Shown: positions 14,758 to 15,006 of the stretch, piece after piece | How the letters are laid out: every line of letters starts with the position of its first letter | How positions within the stretch are numbered: the stretch's first letter is position 1 | Origin: Methanobacteriota archaeon | Lineage (GTDB): Archaea; Thermoplasmatota; Poseidoniia; Poseidoniales; Thalassarchaeaceae | DNA: 15,006 nt | Assembly (NCBI GenBank): GCA_002720055.1 | Contig: PBGH01000013.1 | Location: 1-15,006, forward strand | Direction of reading: 5' to 3' | The notes under the pieces: model-generated | Databases searched by the model: none | What the model saw: the letters and a program-made list of their open reading frames with translations, nothing else | Told to the model about the DNA's origin: nothing | Program-made: the position numbers and the translations under genes

Positions 14758-14787
14758 ACTTAATACCAAAATTCAGGCGACTCGCCT
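14758..14787 (+). promoter_or_regulatory. TATA-like box and small dyad before the ABC ATPase gene
   Basis: ACTTAATAC (14758-14766) lies 23-31 bases before the ATG at 14789, which suits a leaderless start. Between them is a perfect dyad, AGGCG-ACT-CGCCT (14775-14787), abutting the predicted transcription start, where a bound protein could block initiation. The short arms keep the operator call tentative. Confidence 0.4.
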
Positions 14788-14788
14788 T

Positions 14789-15006
14789 ATGCTCCGTGTT
14801 TCCGAACTCAAGAAGGGATTCGGTTCGGGTCGTATGAGACTGGAGGTACTGAAGGGGATCAACATGGATGTGAAGGCGGGTGAGCTCGTCAGCCTGATGG
14901 GTCCCAGTGGCTGCGGGAAGAGCACCCTGCTGAATATCATAGGGGGGCTTCTTGATGCGGATTCGGGCAGCATCAAACTGGGTTCCCACGACTACGGAAC
15001 GAAATC
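14789..15006 (+). CDS. ABC transporter ATP-binding protein, MacB/LolD-like, 5' part
   Basis: The first 72 codons of an ABC ATPase run off the right edge. The sequence has the usual order: a first strand (LRVSELKKGFGSG), VLKGINMDVKAGELVSLMG, and the Walker A motif GPSGCGKST (residues 40-48) followed by LLNIIGGLLDADSGSIKLG. The LLNIIGGL context is typical of the MacB/LolD branch (ABC ATPases of FtsX-like permeases moving lipoproteins, lipids, peptides or drugs). The Q-loop, signature and Walker B lie outside the window. The gene is 58 bases after the RND transporter gene and has its own promoter candidate. It may work with an FtsX-like permease further right in the same envelope-export function; this is inference. 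Confidence 0.88.
   Translation, partial: MLRVSELKKGFGSGRMRLEVLKGINMDVKAGELVSLMGPSGCGKSTLLNIIGGLLDADSGSIKLGSHDYGTK

Noticed and set aside
1..15006. CRISPR arrays, tRNA genes, rRNA genes, insertion sequences or phage genes.
   Set aside because: No regularly spaced repeats, tRNA-like cloverleaf motifs, rRNA signatures, transposase motifs or flanking direct repeats were noticed on either strand by eye.

Overview
The window looks archaeal. Most genes that head a transcription unit have an A/T-rich, TATA-like box about 22-31 bases before the start codon and almost no leader, which is typical of leaderless archaeal transcription. The gene content agrees: a membrane-tethered halocyanin-type blue copper protein, regulators built from paired winged-helix domains (one with a membrane segment), a beta-oxidation fusion in dehydrogenase-then-hydratase order, and an HAE3-type RND transporter. 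Together with the fairly high GC this suggests a Thermoplasmatota-like euryarchaeon, perhaps a marine group (Poseidoniia). That placement is inference; there is no rRNA or other phylogenetic marker here.

Region 1 (1-2011). The start of purT enters from the left on the minus strand and is broken by an in-frame TGA where the family has Arg; the frame stays open to the window edge. A gap of 388 bases follows, holding a possible 27-residue membrane peptide. Next come a blue copper protein with a C-terminal anchor (minus strand) and a divergent DUF4190-like membrane protein (plus strand).

Region 2 (1995-5955, minus strand). Transcribed right to left are an HxlR-type regulator with its own promoter, then a probable four-gene operon: membrane-anchored tandem winged-helix regulator, larger soluble tandem winged-helix regulator, PepE (peptidase S51) and a short-chain dehydrogenase. 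Two regulators leading a peptidase and an oxidoreductase suggest a locally controlled catabolic or detoxifying unit whose inducer is unknown.

Region 3 (5956-6406). The divergent promoter of the HxlR gene contains inverted repeats and faces a small, translationally coupled gene pair on the plus strand. The second gene encodes a four-cysteine zinc ribbon only if one nucleotide is skipped.

Region 4 (6403-8457, minus strand). A 684-residue 3-hydroxyacyl-CoA dehydrogenase/enoyl-CoA hydratase fusion has the expected catalytic residues in both halves.

Region 5 (8510-15006). Two overlapping GT4 glycosyltransferase genes run leftward. A third glycosyltransferase gene runs rightward, followed four bases later by a 912-residue RND/MMPL-type transporter and then by the start of an ABC transporter ATPase with its own promoter. 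The two arms share an 89-base divergent promoter that carries two interleaved inverted repeats. The arrangement suggests coordinated synthesis and export of a glycoconjugate or envelope lipid, but the substrate cannot be read from sequence. No tRNA, rRNA, CRISPR array or insertion sequence was seen.
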